Notes under the pieces: generated by a model | Databases searched by the model: none | Told to the model about the DNA's origin: nothing | What the model saw: only the letters and a program-made list of their open reading frames with translations | Shown: positions 43,783 to 52,147 of the stretch, piece after piece | How positions within the stretch are numbered: the stretch's first letter is position 1 | Layout: every line of letters begins with the position of its first letter | Translations under genes and position numbers: made by a program | NCBI RefSeq assembly: GCF_900091585.1 | Contig: NZ_FMHT01000003.1 | Span: forward strand, 1,054,001 to 1,118,000 | Source of the DNA: Micromonospora nigra | GTDB taxonomy: Bacteria; Actinomycetota; Actinomycetes; Mycobacteriales; Micromonosporaceae | Length of the DNA: 64,000 nucleotides | Reading direction: 5' to 3'

Positions 43783-44730
43783 ATGCGGACCTTTGCGGTC
43801 TCGACACTGCGGGAACCCCCCTTCCCGGCTGGCCGGCACGACGGCACGGAACAGGTGGCCCGGGACAGCGTCAACTGGGCCCGCGAGCACGACCTGATCC
43901 CGTCCGGCCGGCGGCTGGACCGGCTGCGGCGGGCCGACGCGGCGGGGCTGGCCGGCCGGGCGGGGCCCGACGCGCCGCTCGACCGGCTGCGCCTGCTGGC
44001 CGACCTGATCACCTGGCTGTTCGTGATGGACGACGCCTGCGACGAGGACGGTCTCGGCGCCACGCCGACCCGCCTGAACCCCACGGTCTGCGGGCTGCTC
44101 GACGTGCTGGACCGACACGGCGCCCCCGGCCCGCCGCCCCCGGGTGCCGCCGAACTGGGCGTCGCGCTCGACGACCTGTGCCGGCGGGTCCGCGCCCGGG
44201 GTCGCCCGGCGACGCTGCTGCGCTTCGTCGCGGAGATGCGGGAGTACCTGCTCGCCCTGCTCTGGGAGGCGGGCAACCGGGAGCATCGCCGGGTGCCGCC
44301 GCCGGACGAGTACGCGCAGATGCGCCGCCACACCGGAGGGGTGCGCCCCTGCCTGACCCTGACCGACCTGGCGTTGGGCGTGCCGCCGTCGGCCGATTGG
44401 CGGGCCGCCCCCGACTGGGTCGTGCTGGACCTGCTCGCCACCGACCTGGTGTGCTGGTGCAACGACGTCGTGTCCTACGGCAAGGAGCAACACGTCGCAC
44501 CCGACCCGCACAACCTGGTCACGGTGCTCGCCGCCGGAGACGGCGACGGTGAGGCGGCGGCGCTGCGGGCCGCCGCGGGCCGGTTCAACCGAGGGTTGGA
44601 CGCCTTCGTACGGGTGGAACGGGTGCTGCGGGCCGACCCGGCCCCCGGCGTCGACCGGGCGTTGGCGGTCCGGTGCAACTGGGTCCGGGCGACCTACGAC
44701 TGGTCCCTGGCGGTGGCCAGGTACGCCTGA
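43783..44730 (+). CDS. Class I terpene synthase
   Basis: A 315-residue protein of the bacterial class I terpene cyclase fold, which ionises a prenyl diphosphate using Mg2+. The aspartate-rich motif is WLFVMDDACDEDG (about residues 77-89) and the NSE motif is WCNDVVSYGKEQHV (about 226-239, N-D-x-x-S-x-x-x-E type with KE). The pyrophosphate sensor Arg is likely in MRRHTGGVRPC (~180). The C-terminal ATYDWSLAVARYA carries the final RY pair. The product cannot be told, and a sesquiterpene is the commonest outcome for this size. No P450, prenyl transferase or other tailoring gene is adjacent, so this is an orphan cyclase. Confidence 0.93.
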   Translation: MRTFAVSTLREPPFPAGRHDGTEQVARDSVNWAREHDLIPSGRRLDRLRRADAAGLAGRAGPDAPLDRLRLLADLITWLFVMDDACDEDGLGATPTRLNPTVCGLLDVLDRHGAPGPPPPGAAELGVALDDLCRRVRARGRPATLLRFVAEMREYLLALLWEAGNREHRRVPPPDEYAQMRRHTGGVRPCLTLTDLALGVPPSADWRAAPDWVVLDLLATDLVCWCNDVVSYGKEQHVAPDPHNLVTVLAAGDGDGEAAALRAAAGRFNRGLDAFVRVERVLRADPAPGVDRALAVRCNWVRATYDWSLAVARYA

Positions 44731-44824
44731 ACTGCCCGTTCGTCCCGCGAACCGGGCCATCGGATGATCGTCGGGGCTAGCCGATGCGCGGGTGCACGCA
44801 ATACCCTTCGGTAACGAACACCGA

Positions 44825-44840
44825 CGTGACGACTGTCACG
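44825..44840. promoter_or_regulatory. Crp-type site CGTGAC-GACT-GTCACG
   Basis: A perfect dyad that fits the Streptomyces Crp consensus GTG-N6-GNCAC exactly and the GTGA-N6-TCAC general CRP pattern. It ends 27 bases before the acyl-CoA ligase start. Confidence 0.6.
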
Positions 44841-44867
44841 CCTCCACCCTCGAAGGCGGCTACAGCG

Positions 44868-46694
44868 ATGGCTCTCGATGTACCGTACCGCTCCATTCCT
44901 GACATGTTCCTCAAGCGCGTGGCGGCGACTCCCGACCGCCACGCTTTCGCCCACCCGGCCGCCGACGACTCCGGACCGGTCTGGCTGACCTGGGGGCAGG
45001 TCGCCAAGCGCGCCAAGGCCGTCGCCGCCGGGCTGCACGGCCTCGGCGTCGAACAGGAGGACCGGGTCGCGATCCTGGCGAACACCCGGCTCGACTGGGT
45101 GCTCGCCGACCTCGGGATCATGTGCGCCGGCGGCGCCACCACCACGGTCTACCCGACCACCGAGCCGGAGGACGCGAGCTACATCATCGCGGATTCCGGC
45201 TCGCGGGTGCTGTTCGCCGAGAACCCCGCCCAGGCCGCGAAGATCGCCGGGGCGACGCTGCCGGCGCTGACCCACGTCGTGCTCTTCGACGGCGCGGCCG
45301 ACCCGTCCGCGGCCGTGCCCCAGCTCACCCTCGCCGAACTGGAGGAGCAGGGCAACCGGCGGCTGGCCGAGCAGCCGAACCTGATCGAGGAACTCGTCGC
45401 CGGCATCGGCCCGGAGAACCTGGCCACCCTGATCTACACCTCGGGCACCACCGGCCGCCCCAAGGGCGTCGAGCTGCTGCACGGCGGCTGGTGCTGGGAG
45501 GGCGTGGCGCAGGCGGAGAGCGGGCTGCTGCGCGACGACGACGTGCAGTACCTGTGGCTCCCCCTGTCCCACTCGTTCGGCAAGACCCTGCTCTGCGGTG
45601 TGATCCACACCGGGCTGCCGACGTACGTCGACGGGCGGGTCGACAAGCTGGTCGAGCTGCTCGCCGTGGTCAAGCCGACGCTGCTGTGCGGCGCACCCCG
45701 GATCTTCGAGAAGGTCTACAACAAGGCGGTGACCACCGCGCGGAGCGCGGGCGGCGCGAAGGCGAAGATCTTCGCCTGGGGTGTCGAGGTCGGCCGGAAG
45801 AAGGTCGGCCTGGAGCAGGCCGGCAAGCCGCTGCCCGCCGGGTTGAAGCTGAAGTACGCCCTGGCCGAGAAGCTGGTGTTCAGCAAGCTCCAGGCCCGTC
45901 TCGGCGGCCGGATCAGGGTGCTGGTGTCGGGGGCCGCCCCGCTCAGCCCCGAGATCGCCGAGTTCTTCGCCGCGGCCAACCTGCCGATCCTCGAGGGCTA
46001 CGGCCTGACCGAGAACTGCGCCGGAGCCTTCGTCGGCCGACCGGGTGCCCTGCGCATCGGCACCGTCGGCACGGCGATGGGCGACCTCCAGTGCCGCATC
46101 GACAGCGACGGCGAGATCCTGCTCAAGGGCCGGCCGGTCATGCGCGGCTACCACAACCTGCCCGAGGAGACCGCCGCCGCGTTCACCGAGGACGGCTTCT
46201 TCCGCACCGGCGACATCGGCGAGCTCGACGCCGACGGCTACCTGAAGATCACCGACCGCAAGAAGGACCTGGTCAAGACCTCCGGTGGCAAGTACATCGC
46301 GCCCTCGCACATCGAGGGCCTGTTCAAGGCCACCTGCCCGTACACCTCCCAGGCGGTGGTCATCGGTCAGGCCCGCAACTTCTGCACCATGCTGGTGACC
46401 CTCGACCCGGACGCGATCGTCGGCTGGGCCGCGGGCACCCCGCTGGAGGGCCGCCCGTACGCGGAGATCGTCGCCTCGCCCGAGGCGCAGGCCATGGTCG
46501 AGGAGTACGTCGCGCAGCTCAACAGCAAGCTCAACCGCTGGGAGACCATCAAGAAGGTCACCATCCTGCCGCGCGACCTGACCATCGAGGACGGCGAGAT
46601 CACCCCCTCGCTGAAGATCAAGCGCCGGGGTGTGGAGGGCAACTTCGCCGCCGAGATCGACAAGATGTACGCCGGGACGGTCGCCGAGATCTGA
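44868..46694 (+). CDS. Long-chain acyl-CoA ligase (FadD15-like)
   Basis: A 608-residue AMP-forming ligase that activates fatty acids to acyl-CoA through acyl-adenylate. The P-loop is NLATLIYTSGTTGRPKGVEL (residues ~184-203). The A5 region is LPILEGYGLTENCAGAFVGR. The A7/A8 hinge is GFFRTGDIGELDADGYLKIT followed by DRKKDLVKTSGGKYIAPSHI, and the A10 Lys is in GEITPSLKIKRR. Length and the KTSGGKYIAPSHIE block fit the actinobacterial long-chain group. A Crp-like dyad lies just upstream and a strong terminator follows. Confidence 0.95.
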   Translation: MALDVPYRSIPDMFLKRVAATPDRHAFAHPAADDSGPVWLTWGQVAKRAKAVAAGLHGLGVEQEDRVAILANTRLDWVLADLGIMCAGGATTTVYPTTEPEDASYIIADSGSRVLFAENPAQAAKIAGATLPALTHVVLFDGAADPSAAVPQLTLAELEEQGNRRLAEQPNLIEELVAGIGPENLATLIYTSGTTGRPKGVELLHGGWCWEGVAQAESGLLRDDDVQYLWLPLSHSFGKTLLCGVIHTGLPTYVDGRVDKLVELLAVVKPTLLCGAPRIFEKVYNKAVTTARSAGGAKAKIFAWGVEVGRKKVGLEQAGKPLPAGLKLKYALAEKLVFSKLQARLGGRIRVLVSGAAPLSPEIAEFFAAANLPILEGYGLTENCAGAFVGRPGALRIGTVGTAMGDLQCRIDSDGEILLKGRPVMRGYHNLPEETAAAFTEDGFFRTGDIGELDADGYLKITDRKKDLVKTSGGKYIAPSHIEGLFKATCPYTSQAVVIGQARNFCTMLVTLDPDAIVGWAAGTPLEGRPYAEIVASPEAQAMVEEYVAQLNSKLNRWETIKKVTILPRDLTIEDGEITPSLKIKRRGVEGNFAAEIDKMYAGTVAEI

Positions 46695-46704
46695 CCGGTC
46701 CGTC

Positions 46705-46742
46705 GCGGCGGCCCCGTACCCGGTCGGGTGCGGGGCCGCCGC
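46705..46742 (+). terminator. Terminator of the acyl-CoA ligase gene
   Basis: A 17-bp stem (GCGGCGGCCCCGTACCC with one G-T pair against its partner) and a GGTC loop, 11 bases after the stop at 46694. Confidence 0.75.
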
Positions 46743-46871
46743 GCTGCCAGCCCCCTCCGCCCGCCGCGCTGCCAGCGCTGTCCGCCCGCCGCGCTGCCAG
46801 CGCTGTCCGCCCGCGGCACTGTCCGCCCGCGGCACTGTCCGACCGCGGCACTGTCCGACCGCGGCACTGTC
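46741..46871. repeat. Two tandem repeat families in a convergent spacer
   Basis: Three 25-bp units (46741, 46766 and 46791; core GCGCTGCCAG ... TCCGCCCGCC) run straight into three and a half 16-bp units (46815, 46831, 46847 and 46863; GGCACTGTCCGMCCGC). They lie between convergent fadD-like and mocR-like genes. No gene is supported in this stretch. Confidence 0.85.
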
Positions 46872-46920
46872 GTCGAGCGGCCCCGACCGGCGCTACCTGC
46901 GACGGCCGCCCCGCCCCGGG

Positions 46921-48378
46921 TCAGGCGATGACGGCGGGCTCCCGCCACGGGGGCAGCCCCGCCCGGTCCAGGTCGTAGCGCACGGCGGCGATCCGCGCGA
47001 CCGCCTCGACCAGGTCGGTGGCGGGCAACGTGAACGGCAGGCGCAGGAAGCGCTCCAGCGTCCCGTCCAGGCCGAAGCGGGGGCCGGGTGCCAGCCGTAC
47101 GCCGGCCTCCTCCGCGGCGCGGGCGAGCGCGCTGGAGATGGGTCCGTCGAGTTCCGCCCAGAGGGTCACCCCGCCGCGCGGCACGGTGACCCGCCAGTCG
47201 GGCAGCCGCTCCGCCAGCGCGTCGAGCAGCGTGTCGCGTTGGGCGGCGAGCTGCCGGCGGCGGGCGGCCACGATGGTCGGCGCGGCGGCGAGCAGGTGGA
47301 CGGCGACGAGCTGGTCGAGCACGGGGCTGGCCATGTCCACCCCGACCCGGGCGGCGGCCAGGCGCTGCACCTGGGGTGCGGAGGCGCGGACCCAGCCGAT
47401 GCGCAGGCCACCCCAGAACGGCTTGCTCATGCCGCCGATGCTGACCACCCGCGAGTGCCGGTCGAAGCTGGCGGTGGGGGGTGGCACGGGGGTGCCGTCC
47501 AGCGGCAGGTCCACGAACGACTCGTCGACGACCAGGTCGATGCCGGTGGCGTGCGCGGTGGCCACCAGCCGTTCGCGCAGCTCCGCCGGCATCAGGTGCC
47601 CGGTCGGGTTCTGGAAGTCGGGGATCAGGTAGGCCAGCTTCGGCCGGGTCTGACGCAGGCTGCCCAGCAGCAGGTCGGCGTCCCAGCCGGGTTCCCGCCC
47701 GGCCAGGCCGTGGGTGCTGATCCGGGCGCGGCGGGCGCCGAGGGCGGCGAGGGCGTTGGGGTAGCTGGGGGACTCCACCAGGACGTTGCCGCCGGGCACG
47801 AGCGTGAGGCGCAGCACCAGGTCCAGGGCGTGCTGCGTGCCGTTGGTGACCATGATCTGGTCGGGCGACGTGGGCAGGCCCCGTGCGGTGTAGCCGTGGG
47901 CGACCGCCTCGCGCAGCTCGACGATCCCGGTGGGGTGGTAGCCGGCCCCGCCCAGATACCGGGGCAGGTCCTCGGTGGCGGCGCGGGCGGCGGACAGCAG
48001 CTCCGGCGGGGCGGCCAGGGCGGCCACCCCGAGGTCGATCATGTCGCGGTCGTCGTGCGGGGTCCACAGGCCGGTGCTGGCGACGCGGTGGGTGCCGGGC
48101 AGCATGGTCCAGCTGCCCGCGCCGCGCCGGCTGGCCAGGTGGCCGCTGTCGCGCAGTTCCCGGTACGCGGCGGTGACCGTGGTCCGGCTGATCCGCAGCG
48201 CCTCGGCCAGTTCCCGCTCGGCCGGCAGGCGTACGCCGAGCGGCAGCCGACCATCGGCGAGCAGGCCGCGCACGGCGCCGGCGAGCGCGGCGTAGTCGGG
48301 GTTGCGCCGGCGGCCCGGGAGGGCGTGCCACTGCCCGAGCAGACGGGCCAGTTGACTGCCCCGCACCTGACTCGTCAT
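46921..48378 (-). CDS. MocR-family PLP-dependent regulator paired with YczE
   Basis: A 485-residue fusion of a GntR winged helix (YAALAGAVRGLLADGRLPLG, VRLPAERELAEALRISRTTV, TAAYRELRDSGHLASRRGAG) with a fold-type I aminotransferase domain. PLP-binding blocks include MVTNGTQHALDLVLRL, YLIPDFQNPTGHLMPAELRE, DLVVDESFVDLPLDG and SIGGMSKPFWGGLRIGWVRA (Lys of the Schiff base). MocR regulators sense PLP or amino compounds. The ATG at 48378 has GGGGAG upstream. It is divergent from a YczE-like membrane protein, the standard yczR/yczE pairing, with direct repeats between the genes. Confidence 0.93.
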   Translation of the reverse strand: MTSQVRGSQLARLLGQWHALPGRRRNPDYAALAGAVRGLLADGRLPLGVRLPAERELAEALRISRTTVTAAYRELRDSGHLASRRGAGSWTMLPGTHRVASTGLWTPHDDRDMIDLGVAALAAPPELLSAARAATEDLPRYLGGAGYHPTGIVELREAVAHGYTARGLPTSPDQIMVTNGTQHALDLVLRLTLVPGGNVLVESPSYPNALAALGARRARISTHGLAGREPGWDADLLLGSLRQTRPKLAYLIPDFQNPTGHLMPAELRERLVATAHATGIDLVVDESFVDLPLDGTPVPPPTASFDRHSRVVSIGGMSKPFWGGLRIGWVRASAPQVQRLAAARVGVDMASPVLDQLVAVHLLAAAPTIVAARRRQLAAQRDTLLDALAERLPDWRVTVPRGGVTLWAELDGPISSALARAAEEAGVRLAPGPRFGLDGTLERFLRLPFTLPATDLVEAVARIAAVRYDLDRAGLPPWREPAVIA

Positions 48379-48413
48379 GGCCACTCCCCACTCGCCATGG
48401 CCACTTCCCGCCT

Positions 48414-48445
48414 ATTGGCCTCTTCGATCCCACAAATTGGCCTCT
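48414..48445. promoter_or_regulatory. Direct repeats ATTGGCCTCT x2, likely MocR binding site
   Basis: ATTGGCCTCT at 48414-48423 and 48436-48445, 22 bases apart (about two helical turns), in the divergent spacer. MocR-type regulators such as GabR and PdxR are known to bind direct repeats. The second copy overlaps the TAGAGT -10 of the yczE-like gene. Confidence 0.65.
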
Positions 48446-48450
48446 AGAGT
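48445..48450 (+). promoter_or_regulatory. -10 box TAGAGT, leaderless start
   Basis: TAGAGT followed by 7 nt and the ATG at 48458. Confidence 0.5.
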
Positions 48451-48457
48451 GGCACGC

Positions 48458-49204
48458 ATGGCAGAAATTGGCAACGTCCGACACCGTCCGGCGCGACGAC
48501 TGACCCAGCTCTTCGCCGGACTGGTGCTCTACGGGGCCAGCATGGCGATGATGATCCGCTCCGGGCTCGGCCTGAACCCGTGGGACGTCTTCCACCAGGG
48601 GTTGTCCCGGCTGACCGGGCTGTCGTTCGGCACCGTGACCATCGCCGTCGGCGTGGTGGTGCTCCTGGCGTGGATCCCCCTGCGCCAGCGGCCGGGGATC
48701 GGCACGGTGAGCAACGTGCTGGTGATCGGCCTGGTGGTGGACGCGAGCCTGGCCCTGCTGCCGTCCGGCGGTCCGCTGCCGGCGCGGATCGCTCTGCTCG
48801 TGGTCGGCATCGTGGGCAACGGCGCGGCCACCGGCCTCTACCTCGGCGCGCGGCTCGGGCCCGGCCCCCGCGACGGGCTGATGACCGGCTTCGTCGCCCG
48901 GCGCCCCGGCCGGTCGATCCGGGTGGTCCGCACCGCCATCGAGGTCGGCGTGCTGGCCGCGGGATGGCTGCTCGGCGGCACGGTGGGTCTCGGCACGGTC
49001 GCCTACGCCCTGGCCATCGGCCCGCTCGCCCAACTGTTCGTGCCGATGTTCGACGTGGCCGGACCACCCCGACCGCTGGCTGGCGGCGCGGCGGGGGTGG
49101 GCGGGGCAGCCAGGCCGACGGCCGGTGCCGGGCCGACCCCGACCGCCGTGCCGGACGAACCCGTCGACGCGCCCCGAACCGCCCCGTCGTCGTCCCGACC
49201 ATGA
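48458..49204 (+). CDS. YczE/YitT-like integral membrane protein
   Basis: A 248-residue protein with five TM helices: LFAGLVLYGASMAMMIRSGL, FGTVTIAVGVVVLLAWIPLR, GTVSNVLVIGLVVDASLALL, ARIALLVVGIVGNGAATGLY and AIEVGVLAAGWLLGGTVGLG. Family blocks GLGLNPWDVFHQGLSRLTGL and LGPGPRDGLMTGFVARRPGR are clear. A Pro/Ala-rich tail of ~50 residues follows. The divergent MocR gene is its expected regulator, and the pair may handle a PLP-related or amino compound. The start is only 7 nt from a -10 box. The 3' end runs into a 21-bp tandem repeat. Confidence 0.9.
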   Translation: MAEIGNVRHRPARRLTQLFAGLVLYGASMAMMIRSGLGLNPWDVFHQGLSRLTGLSFGTVTIAVGVVVLLAWIPLRQRPGIGTVSNVLVIGLVVDASLALLPSGGPLPARIALLVVGIVGNGAATGLYLGARLGPGPRDGLMTGFVARRPGRSIRVVRTAIEVGVLAAGWLLGGTVGLGTVAYALAIGPLAQLFVPMFDVAGPPRPLAGGAAGVGGAARPTAGAGPTPTAVPDEPVDAPRTAPSSSRP

Positions 49205-49262
49205 CCGTCGTCGTCCCGACCGTGACCGTCGTCGTCCCGACCGTGACCGTCGTCGTCCGCCC
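49185..49262. repeat. 21-bp tandem repeat at the end of the yczE-like gene
   Basis: About three and a half copies of CGTCGTCGTCCCGACCGTGAC, starting in the last codons of the gene ending at 49204 and continuing past the stop. Confidence 0.8.
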
Positions 49263-49363
49263 GTTACCGCCCGGCCGCAACCCTCGGCGGCGGAGAGATC
49301 ACCCACGGTCGTGATGCGCCGCCGGGTGTTCCCAACCGGGCGGGCGCCCGGCAGAATCTGCGC

Positions 49364-49825
49364 ATGGGGGAGAACGGGTGGCGTCGTACCGACGCCTGGA
49401 TCTTCGTCTCGTTGGTGATCGCCAGCGGCGCCGGCCGGCACCGGCGCGCGGCGTCGAGCCGTCGGCCCGAGGGAGTACGACTGGCCGACGTGCTGTCCAC
49501 AGCCGACCATCTCAACCAGACGATCCCCGAACGGCACGAGGTGGAGGAGGCGGTCCGCCGCCTCGTCGGCGCGGGCCTGGTCGACGTGTCCGACGGCTGG
49601 TTCCGGATCACGGCCGAGGGGGAGCAGTTCTGGCGCAGCCGACCCAACGCCGGTTTGGCCACCACAGTGGACACCGTGCAGGGGGCGCTCAGCCGGCGAC
49701 ACACGCCGGGCAGCGCCGACTGGAACCTCGACGAGGCCGACCACGCCGCGGCCGTCCAGGAGTACGTGGTGCGGTCGATCCCGATGCCGCGCCGCTCGCC
49801 GGAGGGCCACTCCGGGCGGGGCTGA
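49364..49825 (+). CDS. Hypothetical winged-helix-like protein
   Basis: A 153-residue soluble protein. MGENGWRRTDAWIFVSLVIA opens it. The middle looks like a small winged helix (GVRLADVLSTADHLNQTIPE, EVEEAVRRLVGAGLVDVSDG, WFRITAEGEQFWRS), similar in pattern to PadR- or DprA-tail-like folds. No effector or catalytic domain is seen. It is convergent with hisF. Function unknown, with a DNA- or protein-binding role possible. Confidence 0.7.
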   Translation: MGENGWRRTDAWIFVSLVIASGAGRHRRAASSRRPEGVRLADVLSTADHLNQTIPERHEVEEAVRRLVGAGLVDVSDGWFRITAEGEQFWRSRPNAGLATTVDTVQGALSRRHTPGSADWNLDEADHAAAVQEYVVRSIPMPRRSPEGHSGRG

Positions 49826-49831
49826 GCCGCG

Positions 49832-50599
49832 CTAGCGGACGGGGTGCCCCGCGCCGCGCAACGCGGCCTTGACCTCGCCGACGGTCAGCTCGCCGAAGTG
49901 GAAGACACTCGCGGCGAGCACGGCGTCCGCGCCCGCGCCGATCGCGGGCGGGAAGTGTGCCACCTCACCGGCCCCGCCGCTGGCCACCACCGGCACGTCG
50001 ACCACCGCGCGCACCGCGGCGATCAGCGCCAGGTCGAACCCGGCCTTGGTGCCGTCGGCGTCCATCGAGTTGAGCAGGATCTCACCCGCGCCGAGTTCCG
50101 CGCCGCGCCGCGCCCAGCCGACCGCGTCGATGCCGGTGCCGCGCCGCCCGCCGTGGGTGGTGACCTCGAAGCCGCTGGGCGTCGTGCCGGCGGGCGCCCG
50201 TCGCACGTCGAGGGAGAGCACGAGCACCTGCCGGCCGAACCGGTCGGCGATCTCGGCGATCAACTCGGGACGGGCGATGGCGGCGGTGTTCACCCCCACC
50301 TTGTCGGCACCGGCGCGCAGCAGGGTGTCGACATCGGCGACCTGCCGGACACCGCCGCCGACGGTCAGCGGAATGAACACCGACTCGGCGGTACGCCGGA
50401 CCACGTCGAGCATGGTGCCCCGGTCGCTGGAGGAGGCCGTCACGTCCAGGAAGGTCAGCTCGTCGGCCCCGGCGCGGTCGTAGGCGGCGGCCAGCTCCAC
50501 CGGGTCGCCCGCGTCGCGCAGGTCGAGGAAGTTGACGCCCTTGACCACCCGCCCGGCGTCCACGTCGAGACAGGGGATCACCCGTACCGCCACGGTCAT
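49832..50599 (-). CDS. hisF: Imidazole glycerol phosphate synthase, cyclase subunit
   Basis: A 255-residue TIM barrel that with HisH converts PRFAR and glutamine-derived ammonia to IGP and AICAR. Conserved blocks: [20 protein letters not shown] (catalytic Asp11), [76 protein letters not shown] (Asp130) and [19 protein letters not shown]. The ATG at 50599 is preceded by TAGGCT and 6 nt without a ribosome site. It stands apart from hisA/hisH/hisB/hisC/hisD, separated by the oxidoreductase and ohr/ohrR genes. Confidence 0.97.
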   Translation of the reverse strand: MTVAVRVIPCLDVDAGRVVKGVNFLDLRDAGDPVELAAAYDRAGADELTFLDVTASSSDRGTMLDVVRRTAESVFIPLTVGGGVRQVADVDTLLRAGADKVGVNTAAIARPELIAEIADRFGRQVLVLSLDVRRAPAGTTPSGFEVTTHGGRRGTGIDAVGWARRGAELGAGEILLNSMDADGTKAGFDLALIAAVRAVVDVPVVASGGAGEVAHFPPAIGAGADAVLAASVFHFGELTVGEVKAALRGAGHPVR

Positions 50600-50605
50600 G
50601 CCGTG

Positions 50606-50611
50606 AGCCTA
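50606..50611 (-). promoter_or_regulatory. -10 box TAGGCT of hisF, leaderless start
   Basis: TAGGCT, 6 nt, then the hisF ATG. Confidence 0.5.
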
Positions 50612-50672
50612 TCCAATGCGCGTACGGCGGTGGCCGACCCGACCGGGCCGGCCACCGCCGATGAGCCGTGGG

Positions 50673-51671
50673 TCACACCCGGACGAGCATCTTGCCCAGG
50701 TTCTCGCCGCGCAGCAGGCCGAGGAAGGCCGACGGGGCGTTCTCGATGCCGTCGACGACCGTCTCGTCGTAGGACAGCGTGCCGTCGCGCAGCCAGCCGG
50801 AGACCTCCTGCTCGAACTGCTCCCGCAGGTGCCCGAAATCGCTGACGAGGAAGCCGCGCAGGGTGAGCCGCTTGCCGATGAGCATCGCCAGGTTGTGCGG
50901 GGCGGCGGCCGGCTCGGTGTCGTTGTACTGCGCGATCATGCCGCAGATGGCGGCCCGGCCGTGCAGCCGCAGCGACGAGATCGCCGCCTCCAGGTGCTCG
51001 CCGCCGACGTTGTCGAAGTACACGTCCACGCCGTCGGGGGCGGCCTCCTTCAGCAGGTCGCGAACCGGGCCGTCGTGGTAGTCGAACGCGGCGTCGAAGC
51101 CGAGAGCCCGCAGCCGCTGCACCTTGGCCGCGGACCCGGCGCTGCCGACCACCCGGCCCGCGCCCCTGAGCCGGGCGATCTGGCCGACCATGCTGCCCAC
51201 CGCGCCGGCCGCGCCCGAGACGAACACGGTCTCCCCCGGCTTCATCGCGGCCACGTCGAGCAGCCCCGCGTACGCGGTCAGCCCGGTCATGCCGAGCACG
51301 CCGAGGTACGCGGCCACCGGGGCGAGGCTCGGGTCGACGACCCGGGCGGCACGCGCGTCGAGCAGCGCGTACTCCCGCCAGCCGAGCCCGTGCAGCACGG
51401 TGTCGCCGGGCCGGACGCCCTCGGCCTCGCCGGCCACCACCTCGCCGACCGCGCCCCCGTCGAGCGGGGCGTCGAGGGCGAACGGCGGCACGTAGGACTT
51501 GACGTCGTTCATCCGTCCGCGCATGTACGGGTCGACCGAGATGTACTGGTTACGGACCACGATCTGCCCCGGACCGGGGCTGGGGACCTCCGTCTCGACG
51601 AGGCGGAAGTTGTCCTCGGTGGGCCAGCCCTGCGGGCGGGAGGCCAGGTGGATCTCACGGTTGCTGCTCAC
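50673..51671 (-). CDS. MDR-family NADP-dependent oxidoreductase (CurA/PtgR-like)
   Basis: A 332-residue zinc-independent medium-chain reductase. N-terminal RQIHL-like opening (SSNREIHLASRPQGWPTEDN), YISVDPYMRGRMNDVKSY, the Rossmann motif TVFVSGAAGAVGSMVGQIAR, FDAAFDYHDG, VDVYFDNVGGEHLEAAISSL and RGFLVSDFGHLREQFEQEVS are hallmarks of the leukotriene B4 / 2-alkenal reductase group. It likely reduces alpha,beta-unsaturated carbonyls using NADPH. The GTG at 51671 follows AAAGGA. It lies next to the organic-peroxide gene ohr in the same direction, so it may share a lipid-peroxide detoxification role. Confidence 0.93.
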   Translation of the reverse strand: MSSNREIHLASRPQGWPTEDNFRLVETEVPSPGPGQIVVRNQYISVDPYMRGRMNDVKSYVPPFALDAPLDGGAVGEVVAGEAEGVRPGDTVLHGLGWREYALLDARAARVVDPSLAPVAAYLGVLGMTGLTAYAGLLDVAAMKPGETVFVSGAAGAVGSMVGQIARLRGAGRVVGSAGSAAKVQRLRALGFDAAFDYHDGPVRDLLKEAAPDGVDVYFDNVGGEHLEAAISSLRLHGRAAICGMIAQYNDTEPAAAPHNLAMLIGKRLTLRGFLVSDFGHLREQFEQEVSGWLRDGTLSYDETVVDGIENAPSAFLGLLRGENLGKMLVRV

Positions 51672-51713
51672 GGGCGTCCTTTCGGCTGCGGTAGACGGGC
51701 CTGCAGGCGGGGC

Positions 51714-52145
51714 TCACGCCGCCAGGGTCTCGCGGACGCGGAGCGCGACCTCGACGTTGCCCCGGGTGGCGTTGGAGTAGGGGCAGACCTGGTGGGCCCG
51801 CTCGACCAGCTGCTCGGCGGCCTCCCGCGGGACGGCGGGCAGGTCGACGACGAGGGCCACGGCCAGCCCGAAACCACCGTCGTCGTCGGGGCCGATGCCG
51901 ACCTCCGCCTCGACGACCGATCCCGTGACGTCGGCCCTGGCCGTGCGGGCCACCAGGCGCAGGGCCGAGTGGAAGCAGGCCGCGTAGCCGGCGGCGAACA
52001 GCTGCTCCGGGTTGGCGGCGTTGCCGGCGCCGCCCATCTCCTTCGGCACCGCGAGGTCGAGTGCGACGGTGTCGTCCGAGGTGCGGACGTGGCCGTCGCG
52101 GCCGTCGCCGGTGGCCGTGGCGTGGGCGGTGTAGAGCACCTGCAT
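51714..52145 (-). CDS. ohr: Organic hydroperoxide resistance protein
   Basis: A 143-residue OsmC/Ohr-fold peroxidase that reduces organic hydroperoxides with a cysteine pair. The reactive Cys is in NPEQLFAAGYAACFHSALRL and the resolving Cys in ERAHQVCPYSNATRGNVEVA. The opening MQVLYTAHATATGDGRDGHV and the family-defining catalytic Arg region (GHVRTSDD) are present. The ATG at 52145 follows AAGGAG. It sits 2 bases from the end of ohrR and is co-transcribed with it. Confidence 0.96.
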   Translation of the reverse strand: MQVLYTAHATATGDGRDGHVRTSDDTVALDLAVPKEMGGAGNAANPEQLFAAGYAACFHSALRLVARTARADVTGSVVEAEVGIGPDDDGGFGLAVALVVDLPAVPREAAEQLVERAHQVCPYSNATRGNVEVALRVRETLAA

Positions 52146-52147
52146 GG

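Noticed and set aside
46741-46871. CRISPR array
   Set aside because: Units are contiguous without unique spacers and are too short. No cas genes are present.
46367-49810. 1147-codon minus-strand open frame crossing mocR and flanking genes
   Set aside because: It spans two real genes and tandem repeats and has no consistent codon pattern.
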